DNA of 15,684 nucleotides, from contig JAKJFB010000027.1 in NCBI GenBank assembly GCA_022705125.1, positions 1 to 15,684 of the forward strand. The letters are read 5' to 3'. A program made the translations under genes and the position numbers. This stretch comes from Pseudomonadota bacterium (GTDB taxonomy: Bacteria > Pseudomonadota > Gammaproteobacteria > Pseudomonadales > UBA5518). Within the stretch, counting starts at the first letter, position 1. The number at the start of each line of letters is the position of its first letter. Shown here piece by piece: positions 1 through 6,863 of the stretch. The notes beneath the pieces were generated by a model. That model was not told the DNA's origin. It worked only from the letters and a program-made list of their open reading frames with translations, and did not search any database.

Positions 1-881
1 GCCATCTGAGCGATCTCGTCGTAGAGCGCGGGTGCGCCGACGGTGAAGCCGTCGAGGCGAAGTCGGCGCAGCAGCTCCAGCCCGCCCGGGTCGTCCGCCA
101 TCTCGAGCAGGACGGTGCGGAATCGGTTCAGTTCGTCGGCCGGGATGTCCGCGCGCGCAACGAAGGGCGGGTAGCCCAGCGGGGGCGAGCGATCGATGAT
201 CCGGGTCGCGCGCGTCAGGTCGGGGTGGGACTCGGCGAGGGTCTCCCAGACATAGCCGTCTACCGCCCCCCCATCGGCGAGGGCGACCCCGACCGCCTCG
301 ACCACCTTGCGATGCGCCCAGGTGAAGAAGCTGCGGGCGAAGAAGTTGTCCGGCGCCTCGCCCTGTGTGGTCAGCACATAGCGGGGGTAGAGGTAGCCGG
401 AGTTGGAGTCGGGGTCGGAGTAGGCGAACACCTTGCCGCGCAACTCGGACAAGGCCGTGCTGCGGGTGTCGTCCGCGGGCACGATGATGTAGGACTGGTA
501 GCTTGGCTGACCGCGCCAGAGCGGCACCGCCACCAGCGTCATCTCATTGCGGTAGCGCACGAAGGGATAGCCACAGACCCACGCGAAATCGAGCTTGTGC
601 GCGCGCACGAGGTCGACGATCTCGCGGTAGCTGCCGCGCTGCACGAAGACGACCGCGCGCCCGAGCTTGCGCTCGAGCCACTGCCGCCACTGACCCACGA
701 AGCGCATCTGGTCGTCGAGGAAGACCGGGGTCAGGCCGATGCGAATGGGCATGGCCTCCGCGCGCGCCGGAAGTCCTTGCAGCAATACCGCTGCGCCGAC
801 CGCGCGCAGAAAGCCCCGCCGCGGCGCGTGTTCGAGGTCGCTTTGGGGGGCAGGCGAGCGGGCGGAGGCATCCCTGTTCAT
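1..881 (-). CDS. PhnD-like periplasmic substrate-binding protein, Tat-exported (3' end cut by window)
   Basis: Residues 1-45 form a twin-arginine signal (PRRGFLRAVGAAV, Arg21-Arg22) with a likely cleavage after ARAEA. The mature part begins PIRIGLTPVFLDDQ and continues as a PhnD/SsuA-type binding fold, including DFAWVCGYPF (Cys103) and a YSDPDSNSGYLYP stretch typical of this family. At least 293 residues are present, nearly a full-length family member. The reading frame is still open at base 1, so it may end just outside or continue into a fused domain. It is divergent from the molybdoenzyme operon, sharing a ~330-bp control region. In known systems such as AioX/ArxX (arsenite) or the TtrS sensor domain (tetrathionate), PhnD-like proteins act as ligand sensors for two-component systems controlling molybdoenzyme operons. 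By analogy this may be a sensor rather than a transporter component, but a transport role is not excluded. The start at 881 is the only reasonable ATG; an ATG 9 bases upstream reads into a stop. No clear ribosome binding site precedes it. Confidence 0.85.
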   Translation of the reverse strand, partial: MNRDASARSPAPQSDLEHAPRRGFLRAVGAAVLLQGLPARAEAMPIRIGLTPVFLDDQMRFVGQWRQWLERKLGRAVVFVQRGSYREIVDLVRAHKLDFAWVCGYPFVRYRNEMTLVAVPLWRGQPSYQSYIIVPADDTRSTALSELRGKVFAYSDPDSNSGYLYPRYVLTTQGEAPDNFFARSFFTWAHRKVVEAVGVALADGGAVDGYVWETLAESHPDLTRATRIIDRSPPLGYPPFVARADIPADELNRFRTVLLEMADDPGGLELLRRLRLDGFTVGAPALYDEIAQM

Positions 882-887
882 CTGCCC

Positions 888-917
888 ATGATAGGCATCG
901 TGGCGATTCCTTGTCAG
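888..917 (-). promoter_or_regulatory. Candidate sigma-70 promoter of the PhnD-like gene, possibly leaderless
   Basis: Read on the minus strand, CTGACA (917-912) and TATCAT (893-888) are separated by 18 bases, each matching consensus at 5 of 6 positions. The expected transcription start, seven bases past the -10 box, falls on the A of the ATG at 881. That would fit the absence of a Shine-Dalgarno sequence. The two upstream palindromes would then be centred near -60 and -104, plausible activator positions. Prediction by eye only. Confidence 0.35.
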
Positions 918-932
918 CCCGTGCCGGCGGGG

Positions 933-950
933 CGTTACGGCGGCGTAACG
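933..950. promoter_or_regulatory. Palindromic operator 1 (GTTACG-N4-CGTAAC)
   Basis: The sequence GTTACGGCGGCGTAAC (934-949) has perfect 6-bp inverted arms around a 4-bp centre, extended by one more pair to 933-950. Its exact reverse complement recurs at 978-993. It lies between the divergent PhnD-like gene and the molybdoenzyme operon, about 155 bp upstream of the predicted sigma-54 transcription start. It is probably a dimeric regulator site, such as one for an NtrC-type response regulator, but the regulator is not in the window. Confidence 0.75.
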
Positions 951-977
951 GCTTGCGCTGCAGCAATCGGTGCCGAT

Positions 978-993
978 GTTACGCCGCCGTAAC
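978..993. promoter_or_regulatory. Palindromic operator 2 (GTTACG-N4-CGTAAC)
   Basis: GTTACGCCGCCGTAAC is the exact reverse complement of operator 1. The two centres are 44 bp apart, close to four helical turns, so both sites face the same side of the DNA. This one sits about 111 bp upstream of the predicted sigma-54 start, a normal distance for an upstream activating sequence. Confidence 0.75.
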
Positions 994-1069
994 ACCCCCG
1001 ATTCCCATCTCGCATGGCGACGGGGCTGGCGTCCCCGGCGTTGCTGACTCGTGGCCAAAAACCCTGTTC

Positions 1070-1086
1070 CTGGCCTGGTTTTTGCG
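1070..1086 (+). promoter_or_regulatory. Sigma-54 (RpoN) promoter of the molybdoenzyme operon
   Basis: TGGC at 1071-1074 and TTGC at 1082-1085 reproduce the -24/-12 elements of the consensus YTGGCACGNNNNTTGCW. The invariant GG and GC dinucleotides have the required 10-base separation. The predicted transcription start is near 1097, giving a 5' leader of about 115 bases before the ATG at 1212. Two identical palindromes upstream fit an enhancer-binding activator, which sigma-54 promoters require. An 8-bp inverted repeat (1056-1063 with 1077-1084) overlaps the element and may be fortuitous. Confidence 0.75.
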
Positions 1087-1211
1087 ACGGACCCCTCAAG
1101 TGGTCCGCATGCACACGGACGGGGCCGGCGGATTGGGCGCCGATGACCCGTCTGCTGCGAAGGCCACTGCGATCGCGGCGCGGCGCGCTGCATTCATTGG
1201 AGGGGGAAGGC

Positions 1212-1922
1212 ATGAGTGAAGAACTCAGGGTCTCGCCGATCGAGACCAGGGAGGCGCCAGGCAAGCGCCGGTTCGCGATGGTGGTCGACACGCGGCGCTG
1301 CATCGGCTGCATGGCCTGTCAGGTGGCGTGCAAGGCGGAGTACGACACGCCGCTCGGCGTCAATCGCACCTGGGTGCCGTACAAGGTTGTCGGCAAGTAC
1401 CCCAACGTCAGGAAGCAGTTCCTGCCGCGGCTGTGCAACCACTGCGACGATCCGCCCTGCGTGCGCAACTGCCCGGTGGAGGCCACCTTCAAGGTGGAGG
1501 ACGGCGGCTTCGTGCTGCAGCGCTATGAGCGCTGCATCGGCTGCCGGAGCTGCATGGCGGCGTGCCCCTACAACGCGCGCTTCATGCTGCCCTCGCACCG
1601 CAGCTACACGCCGATCACCAATGTCGTGGACAAGTGCACCTTCTGCTTCCACCGCGTGACGCAGAACCTGGTGCCGGCCTGCGTGCAGACCTGCATCGGA
1701 CGCTCGCGCGTGTTCGGTGACCTCAACGATCCGAACAGCGAGGTCTCGTACCTGGTCGCGACCCACGCCACCCAGGTGCTGCGCCCGGAGGAGGGCACCA
1801 AGCCGCACGTGTTCTACATCGGGGCCGACCGCAACCAGACCGAGTTCGGGCGCGATGCCTATCGCAAGCCCGAGGTGATGGAGCTCGATCGAAGCGCGTT
1901 CAAGCGCCACTTCGACATCTGA
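1212..1922 (+). CDS. Four-cluster [4Fe-4S] ferredoxin subunit of CISM molybdoenzyme (B subunit)
   Basis: This 236-residue protein is an electron-transfer subunit of the PsrB/NrfC/DmsB type. Sixteen cysteines form four motifs: C30/C33/C36/C40 (CIGCMACQVAC), C75/C78/C83/C87 (CNHCDDPPCVRNC), C108/C111/C114/C118 (CIGCRSCMAAC) and C142/C145/C157/C161. This arrangement is standard for a chain of four cubane clusters carrying electrons between the membrane subunit and the catalytic subunit. It has no signal peptide of its own. Family members are usually carried across the membrane by the Tat signal of the catalytic partner, which is present here in the third gene. The start ATG at 1212 follows an AGGGGGAAGG ribosome binding site; the frame is open further upstream but that part shows no similarity. 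It is the first gene of the operon and ends 10 bases before the NrfD-type gene. Confidence 0.93.
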   Translation: MSEELRVSPIETREAPGKRRFAMVVDTRRCIGCMACQVACKAEYDTPLGVNRTWVPYKVVGKYPNVRKQFLPRLCNHCDDPPCVRNCPVEATFKVEDGGFVLQRYERCIGCRSCMAACPYNARFMLPSHRSYTPITNVVDKCTFCFHRVTQNLVPACVQTCIGRSRVFGDLNDPNSEVSYLVATHATQVLRPEEGTKPHVFYIGADRNQTEFGRDAYRKPEVMELDRSAFKRHFDI

Positions 1923-1932
1923 GGAGAAAACC

Positions 1933-2790
1933 ATGGGTGACTACGTCTGGTTCCACGATGTGTCGTGGCACGCGACCTACGCGATCTACTTCTTCGTGAT
2001 CGGCATCTGCGCAGGGCTGGCCTTCCTGTCCTACGGCTCGTGGGTGACGCCGGAGCTGCGGCCGCTGCGCGTCAAGGCGGCGGTGGTGTCCTTCGTCCTG
2101 CTCGCGCTGGGCGGCCTGCTGCTGATCGGCGACCTGTCGCAGCCGATGCGCTTCCTCGCCATCCTCAATCCGGCCTACCTCAACTTCTCGTCGCCGCTCG
2201 CCTGGGGAGCGCTGAACATCGTCGCCTTCGGCATCGCGTCGGTGCTGTATCTGCTGGCGCTGAAGAAGGGGGACGAAGGCCGGGGCAAGCTGCTCGCCGC
2301 AATCACCGCGCTGCTCGCGCTGGGCCTGCCGATCTACACCGGCTACGACCTCACGGTGCATCAGTCGCGTCCGGTGTGGAACACGCCGGTCATCCCGGTG
2401 CTGTTCGTCGCCATGGCGATCGCGTCGGGCTCGGCGGTAGGGGCCTTGCTGGCGGCCGGGAACGAGGGCGCCCAGCGCGTGCTGCGCCAGTACCTGATGT
2501 GGTCCTGCGGGGCGGTGGGCGTGATGCTGATCTCGATCCTGGGCACCACCAGCTACGGCGGCTCGGCGCAGGAGCTCACCTTCCTCATCCTCACCACCGG
2601 CACGATGGGCCTGATCTTCGTCGGCATGGGCATTGTCGCCGGCACCGCGGCGCCGATCGCGCTGCTGCTCGCGCCCTTCGGCCGCCAGCAGGTGGGCATC
2701 GCGCTGGCTGCGCTGCTCGTCCTGCTCGGTGGCGCGGCCCTGCGCTATGCGCTGCTGATGGGTCCCCAACAGTTGCAGACCCTCTACTGA
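1933..2790 (+). CDS. NrfD/PsrC-type quinol-interacting membrane subunit (C subunit)
   Basis: This 285-residue, very hydrophobic protein has about eight predicted membrane helices, roughly at residues 14-35, 48-66, 87-109, 119-136, 152-175, 187-204, 214-246 and 253-273. The DLSQPMRFLAILNP stretch after helix 2 and the C-terminal LRYALLMGPQ are typical of the NrfD family. Such proteins bind quinol in the cytoplasmic membrane and pass electrons to the ferredoxin subunit without haem. A GAGGAG ribosome binding site precedes the ATG. It lies between the B and A genes. The order B-C-A differs from the common psrABC order, but is as I recall it for the srdBCA selenate reductase of Mesobacillus selenatarsenatis. 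Gene order alone does not fix the substrate. Confidence 0.92.
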   Translation: MGDYVWFHDVSWHATYAIYFFVIGICAGLAFLSYGSWVTPELRPLRVKAAVVSFVLLALGGLLLIGDLSQPMRFLAILNPAYLNFSSPLAWGALNIVAFGIASVLYLLALKKGDEGRGKLLAAITALLALGLPIYTGYDLTVHQSRPVWNTPVIPVLFVAMAIASGSAVGALLAAGNEGAQRVLRQYLMWSCGAVGVMLISILGTTSYGGSAQELTFLILTTGTMGLIFVGMGIVAGTAAPIALLLAPFGRQQVGIALAALLVLLGGAALRYALLMGPQQLQTLY

Positions 2791-2814
2791 CCGGTCAGGC
2801 AAGGAGATCTTCAA

Positions 2815-5454
2815 ATGGACTTCCCGAAAATCACCCGTCGCACCTTCCTGCAGGCCAGTGCCGGCACGACTGCCGCCGCCGCGCTCGCGCCGCGCATGCT
2901 GCACGCCATGGAGAACGAGCTGGGCGGCAAGGACTTCAGCCCGGTCACCGCTGCCGAGCGCAAGGCGATCCCGGTCAACTGCCACGTCTGCAACATCCAG
3001 GACGGCGCCATCGCCTACGTCGAGAACGACCGCGTGGTGAAACTCGAAGGCAATCCGGAGCACGTCTCCACCCGCGGCCGCCTGTGCGCGAAGGGCAACT
3101 CGGGCATGTGGTACAGCTACGACCCCGACCGCATCCTGTATCCGCTCAAGCGCGTCGGCGCACGCGGCGAAGGCAAGTGGAAGCGCATCACCTGGGAGGA
3201 GGCGCTGACCGAAGTGGCGGCGAAGCTCGACGCTGCGCTCAAGGAAGACCCCAACACGATCATGCTGAAATACGGGCGCAACCGCACCGGCGGCACGATC
3301 GACCGCTTCATGAAGACGCTGGGCTCGGCCACCGTGCTCAACCACACCTCGGTGTGCGAGTCGTCGAAGAAGGTGGGACAGGAGCCGACCTGGGGGCCGG
3401 ACATCGAGACGCCCGACTTCGCCAACGCCAAGTACGTGCTGAACTTCGGCTCCAACATCCTCGAGGCGGCCTACTTCCACAACCCGCTGTCGCAGCGCAT
3501 CGCCGAGGGCCGCGTCGACAACCACATGAAGATCGTCACCTTCGACGTGCGCCTGTCGAACACGGCGGGTTTCTCGGACGAGTGGATCCCGGTGTTCCCG
3601 GCCACCGACGGCGCGGTGGCGCTGGCGATCGGCCACGTGATCCTGCGCGAGGACCTGCAGGACAGCGCGTTCATCGACACCTGGACCAACGTCACGGTGG
3701 ATGAGCTGAAGGCGCACTACGCGCAATACACGCCGGAATGGGCGTCGAAGATCTCCGGCGTGCCGGTGCAGACGATCGAGCGCATTGCGCGCGAGTTCGC
3801 CACCACCAAGCCGGCCACGCTGTTTACCTACCGCGGCCCGGCCAAGCACCTGTACGGCTCGTACAACGAGAAGGCCTGCATGATGCTGCCGATCATGACC
3901 GGCAACGTGGAAAAGCGCGGCGGCTACTGCCTGCCGCGCGGCATGGGCTGGCCGCAGCCGAATCCGCAGCCCCCCGGGCCGAAGCACGATTCCGTGCTCG
4001 CGCATCCGCCCGAGTATCCGCTCGCCTCGCACAAGGTCAGCCACCTGGTGCCGTTCTGGATTGCCGAGGGCCGGCAGAAGATCAACGTGGCCTTCACCTA
4101 CCAGGACAACCCGGTCTACACCAACCCGGGTGCGCAGGCGGTGTGGGGCAAGCTGTACCGCGACGAGAAACTGATCCCGTACTTCATCTCGATGAGCTCG
4201 CACATGGGCGAGGAGACGGCGCTGGCCGACATCATCCTGCCCGACTGCCCCTACCTCGAGCGCTGGGAACCCGAGTCGATGCCCAACTCGTTGTGGCCGT
4301 GGCTCGGCATCCGCCAGCCGGTGCACAAGTCGCTCGGCGAGTCGCGCGAGAACCGCGTGCTGCTGCGCGACATCATCTGGAAGCTCGACCCGGACGGTGC
4401 GCGCGGCATGAAGCAGTTCTGGGACTTCAAGGATGGCGAGGACTACATGCGCCACCACTTCGACAACGTGCCCGGGCTGAAGGAGGCCGGCGGGCTGGAC
4501 TTCCTGAAGAAGCACGGTGTGTGGCCGATCTACGGCACGCTCGACCCCAAGACCGGCAAGGTCACCGACAAGACCGGGCGCGAGATCCAGGCCGAGTACG
4601 GCCTGTACAGGAAGGAACTGTCGGCCACCGACATGGAAGGCGCGATGGTGGACGCGCACGGCCTGATCACGAAGAACGGCGCGGCGATCGGCATCCGGCG
4701 CAACGGCCGCAACTATGTGGGTTTCCCGACGCCCAACCGGGTGATCAACGTGCGCGTGGATCAATGGGCCGAGTACGGCTTCAACCCGATGCCGACCTTC
4801 AAGCGCATCCCCTGGCACGAGACCATGAAGGACGACGAGATGATCCTGTCGACCTTCAAGCTCAACGTGCACAAGCAGTCGCGCACGGCGGCGGTGAAGT
4901 GGCTGGCCGAGATCGCGCACAGCAACCCGGCGTGGATGAACCCGGAGACGGCGAAGAAGCTCGGTGTGAAGACGGGTGATCTGGTGCGCGTCGAGAGCCC
5001 GGTCGGCTATCTGGTGACCAAGGCCTACGTCACCGAGGGCATCCACCCGCAGGTGATCTCGATCGCCACCGGCTTCGGCCACTGGGAATACGGCCGGCTT
5101 GCCACCCTGAAGCTCAAGGACAGGAAGGGTGACGCCAGCCACGGTGAAGAGGATCCGGACCTGAACAACGTGTGGTGGGACGACAAGGGCGTGCATCCGA
5201 ACGCCATCATCCCGGCGGTGGCCGACCCGATCGGCGGCTCCCAGGGCTGGTACGACACGGTGGTGAAGGTCACCAAGGCCGGGCCGAACGACAAGTACGG
5301 CGATATCCACGGCGACTGGGACAAACACTACGCGGCCTACAAGGAGACCATGCGCTACGCCTACACGGGTGACCTGCATCGCAAGATGCACCCCGAGATG
5401 GCGGCGTGGGCCGGACCCGAAAGCGTGAAGCCCAAGGCGTCGGGCGGGCACTGA
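2815..5454 (+). CDS. Tat-exported molybdopterin oxidoreductase, catalytic A subunit of a CISM complex; substrate unknown
   Basis: This 879-residue protein belongs to the DMSO-reductase superfamily (bis-MGD). Residues 5-35 are a Tat signal (TRRTFLQASAG). An N-terminal Fe-S domain follows at about 52-110 with Cys56, Cys59 and Cys91, but Asp63 stands where the third Cys of CxxCxxxC is expected. The likely molybdenum ligand is Cys181 in HTSVCESS, as in PsrA/PhsA/ArrA-like enzymes and unlike the Ser of DMSO/TMAO reductase or the Asp of NarG/SerA. The central molybdopterin domains reach about residue 520. The molybdopterin-dinucleotide binding domain lies near 674-770 (VHKQSRTAAVKW, TGDLVRVESPVGY, SIATGFGHWEYGR). 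It should sit in the periplasm with the B and C subunits. Candidates by layout are polysulfide or thiosulfate reductase, or selenate, arsenate or antimonate reductase relatives; the direction of catalysis is also open. An AAGGAGATC ribosome binding site precedes the start. Confidence 0.9.
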   Translation: MDFPKITRRTFLQASAGTTAAAALAPRMLHAMENELGGKDFSPVTAAERKAIPVNCHVCNIQDGAIAYVENDRVVKLEGNPEHVSTRGRLCAKGNSGMWYSYDPDRILYPLKRVGARGEGKWKRITWEEALTEVAAKLDAALKEDPNTIMLKYGRNRTGGTIDRFMKTLGSATVLNHTSVCESSKKVGQEPTWGPDIETPDFANAKYVLNFGSNILEAAYFHNPLSQRIAEGRVDNHMKIVTFDVRLSNTAGFSDEWIPVFPATDGAVALAIGHVILREDLQDSAFIDTWTNVTVDELKAHYAQYTPEWASKISGVPVQTIERIAREFATTKPATLFTYRGPAKHLYGSYNEKACMMLPIMTGNVEKRGGYCLPRGMGWPQPNPQPPGPKHDSVLAHPPEYPLASHKVSHLVPFWIAEGRQKINVAFTYQDNPVYTNPGAQAVWGKLYRDEKLIPYFISMSSHMGEETALADIILPDCPYLERWEPESMPNSLWPWLGIRQPVHKSLGESRENRVLLRDIIWKLDPDGARGMKQFWDFKDGEDYMRHHFDNVPGLKEAGGLDFLKKHGVWPIYGTLDPKTGKVTDKTGREIQAEYGLYRKELSATDMEGAMVDAHGLITKNGAAIGIRRNGRNYVGFPTPNRVINVRVDQWAEYGFNPMPTFKRIPWHETMKDDEMILSTFKLNVHKQSRTAAVKWLAEIAHSNPAWMNPETAKKLGVKTGDLVRVESPVGYLVTKAYVTEGIHPQVISIATGFGHWEYGRLATLKLKDRKGDASHGEEDPDLNNVWWDDKGVHPNAIIPAVADPIGGSQGWYDTVVKVTKAGPNDKYGDIHGDWDKHYAAYKETMRYAYTGDLHRKMHPEMAAWAGPESVKPKASGGH

Positions 5455-5469
5455 GCCCAGGGGGTGGGG

Positions 5470-5485
5470 GCGCCGATTTCGGCGC
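5470..5485 (+). other. Intergenic hairpin between A subunit and chaperone genes
   Basis: GCGCCGATTTCGGCGC is a perfect inverted repeat directly after a G-rich run and 15 bases past the stop of the catalytic gene. It is followed by TTCCG, not a T-run, so it is not a convincing terminator. It may stabilise the 3' end of the upstream transcript and lower expression of the chaperone relative to the enzyme. Confidence 0.45.
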
Positions 5486-5548
5486 TTCCGCCGGCTGTGA
5501 ATCGTCCAGCCGGGCCGCATGGCGACCCGGAATCGAACCGGAGACAAC

Positions 5549-6391
5549 ATGCTGAAAACATTGCTTGCGATCGACGACGAGCATGCAGTGGTCGTCGACG
5601 AGCGCGCGCCACCGCCGCGCCCGATCGCCGAGCGGCGTGCCGAGTACGACGCGCGCGCCAGCCTGTGCCGGCTGCTGGCCGGGGTGTTCGTCGAGGAGGC
5701 CGATGCTGATTTCGTTCGCGCCCTGCGCTGCCCGGAAGTGCTCGCGAGCTTGGCCGCCGCGGGCGTGTGCTTCGAAGCCGATTTCCTCGACGCGGAGGAG
5801 GGCGCCCTGGTCGAGCGGCTGGCCTGCGAATACACCACCTTGTTCGCGGCCAGCGGTGGCTTTCCGCCGGTGGAGTCGGTGCGGCTGACCGGACGCTACA
5901 AGCAGGATCCGCACTTCCAGGTCGCCCAGGACTACGCGAAGTGGGGCTTCGTCGTGGGCAAGGGGCGCTTCGAGCTGCTTCCCGACCAGCTCGGGGTCGA
6001 GCTGATGTTCGTCGCCGAGCTGCTCGAGCGTTGCAGTGGGGCACTCGCCGCCGGCGACGAAGCGCTCGCCCGGCGCATCGAGCGCGACCTCAAGCGCTTC
6101 TGGACGCAACATCTCGCGCGCTGGGTGCGCGGCTACGCCCGCCTCGTCGAGCAGGTCGCCGAGCATTCCTTCTACCGTGGCATGGCCGCCTTCCTCCAGG
6201 GCTTTGCCGGCGAGGAGATCGCTGCGATGGGCTTGCGCATCGACGACGAAGATCACGCCCGCGCCGTGGTCCCGAAGAGCGAGATCCGCGTCGAGTTCAA
6301 TCCCGACGAGCCTGTGTGCAATGGCTGCGAATCGATTCCGGACACGCAACAGCGTGCGGCGAACGTTCACACCCTGCACGATCTGCGCTGA
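5549..6391 (+). CDS. TorD/DmsD-family molybdoenzyme assembly chaperone
   Basis: This 280-residue protein shows TorD-family landmarks: LACEYTTLF (91-99), PPVESVRLTGRY (106-117) and LPDQLGVELMFVAELL (144-159), in a mostly helical sequence. Chaperones of this family bind the Tat signal of the catalytic subunit in the cytoplasm and hold it until cofactor loading is complete. It follows the catalytic gene after a 94-base gap, as expected for a dedicated chaperone. The ATG at 5549 was chosen because GGAG sits at the right distance; an in-frame ATG at 5519 lacks one. An oddity is a C-terminal CNGC near the end, which could bind metal or be redox active. The length is somewhat above the usual ~200-220 residues, through N- and C-terminal extensions. 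Confidence 0.85.
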   Translation: MLKTLLAIDDEHAVVVDERAPPPRPIAERRAEYDARASLCRLLAGVFVEEADADFVRALRCPEVLASLAAAGVCFEADFLDAEEGALVERLACEYTTLFAASGGFPPVESVRLTGRYKQDPHFQVAQDYAKWGFVVGKGRFELLPDQLGVELMFVAELLERCSGALAAGDEALARRIERDLKRFWTQHLARWVRGYARLVEQVAEHSFYRGMAAFLQGFAGEEIAAMGLRIDDEDHARAVVPKSEIRVEFNPDEPVCNGCESIPDTQQRAANVHTLHDLR

Positions 6392-6410
6392 CCCACAGGA
6401 GGTTTCGACC

Positions 6411-6863
6411 ATGCTGCTCGATCTTCAAGCCCGGCCGATCCTGCCGCCCGACCGCCAGGTGCTGTCCGAAATCGACTGGTCCGAGGTGGCCACCTTGTGG
6501 AACTCGAACGAGCTCGGTGTGCTGCACGACCTGCTCAATGAGCGCTGGTCGCGCCTGATCCGCAACAGCGTGCTGGGCACGCGCGACCCCGAGGCCGAGT
6601 TTCTGCAGGGGTTGGCGTTTGCCACGCTGGCGCTGTTCTTCACCCAGAACCGCAATCAGGAGGGCGCCTTGCTGATGGTGGATGATGCGCTCATCGCGCT
6701 CGGCAAATACCGGCCTCGTTTCATGGGGGTGCAGATCGATCCGATCATCGGCACCCTTCAAACGCTGCGCCCGCTAGTCGCGTCGCTGCCGGCTGATGGC
6801 GAAAACCCGATGTTCCCCTTCGTGTATGCGAAGTTCGAGCACGACGGAGCGCTGCCGACATGA
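6411..6863 (+). CDS. DUF309-like small helical protein
   Basis: This 150-residue protein resembles the DUF309 family. The family core of a short helix carrying H-x-x-x-E-x-W is seen as HDLLNERW (39-46), followed by EAEFLQGLAFATLALFF (61-77) and NQEGALLMVDDALIALGKYRPRFMGVQID (82-110). DUF309 proteins have no firmly assigned function. An AGGAGG ribosome binding site lies 9 bases before the ATG. Its stop overlaps the start of the next gene (ATGA), so the two are translationally coupled. Its place in the operon suggests a role in assembly or regulation of the molybdoenzyme complex, but nothing in the sequence shows which. Confidence 0.7.
   Translation: MLLDLQARPILPPDRQVLSEIDWSEVATLWNSNELGVLHDLLNERWSRLIRNSVLGTRDPEAEFLQGLAFATLALFFTQNRNQEGALLMVDDALIALGKYRPRFMGVQIDPIIGTLQTLRPLVASLPADGENPMFPFVYAKFEHDGALPT

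Noticed and set aside
1056..1084. Inverted repeat CAAAAACC/GGTTTTTG as a transcription terminator
   Set aside because: The loop is 13 bases, there is no T-run after it, and there is no upstream gene to terminate. The right arm coincides with the sigma-54 -12 element, so it is probably incidental.
2815..5454. Assigning the catalytic subunit as ArrA/ArxA, SrdA or PsrA by name
   Set aside because: Cys181 and the B-C-A layout fit several clades, and the Asp63 substitution does not match the four-Cys motif I associate with ArrA/ArxA. Phylogeny is needed.
5470..5485. GCGCCGA/TCGGCGC hairpin as an intrinsic terminator separating the enzyme from the accessory genes
   Set aside because: No T-tract follows, and the downstream genes continue in the same direction with operon-like spacing. 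It was kept only as a hairpin.
1900..5838. A 1312-codon open frame on the minus strand, antisense to the NrfD-type, catalytic and chaperone genes
   Set aside because: The opposite strand encodes clearly recognisable proteins in a different frame. The antisense translation is His/Arg/Val/Ala-rich with no recognisable domain, as expected for a shadow frame in high-GC DNA.
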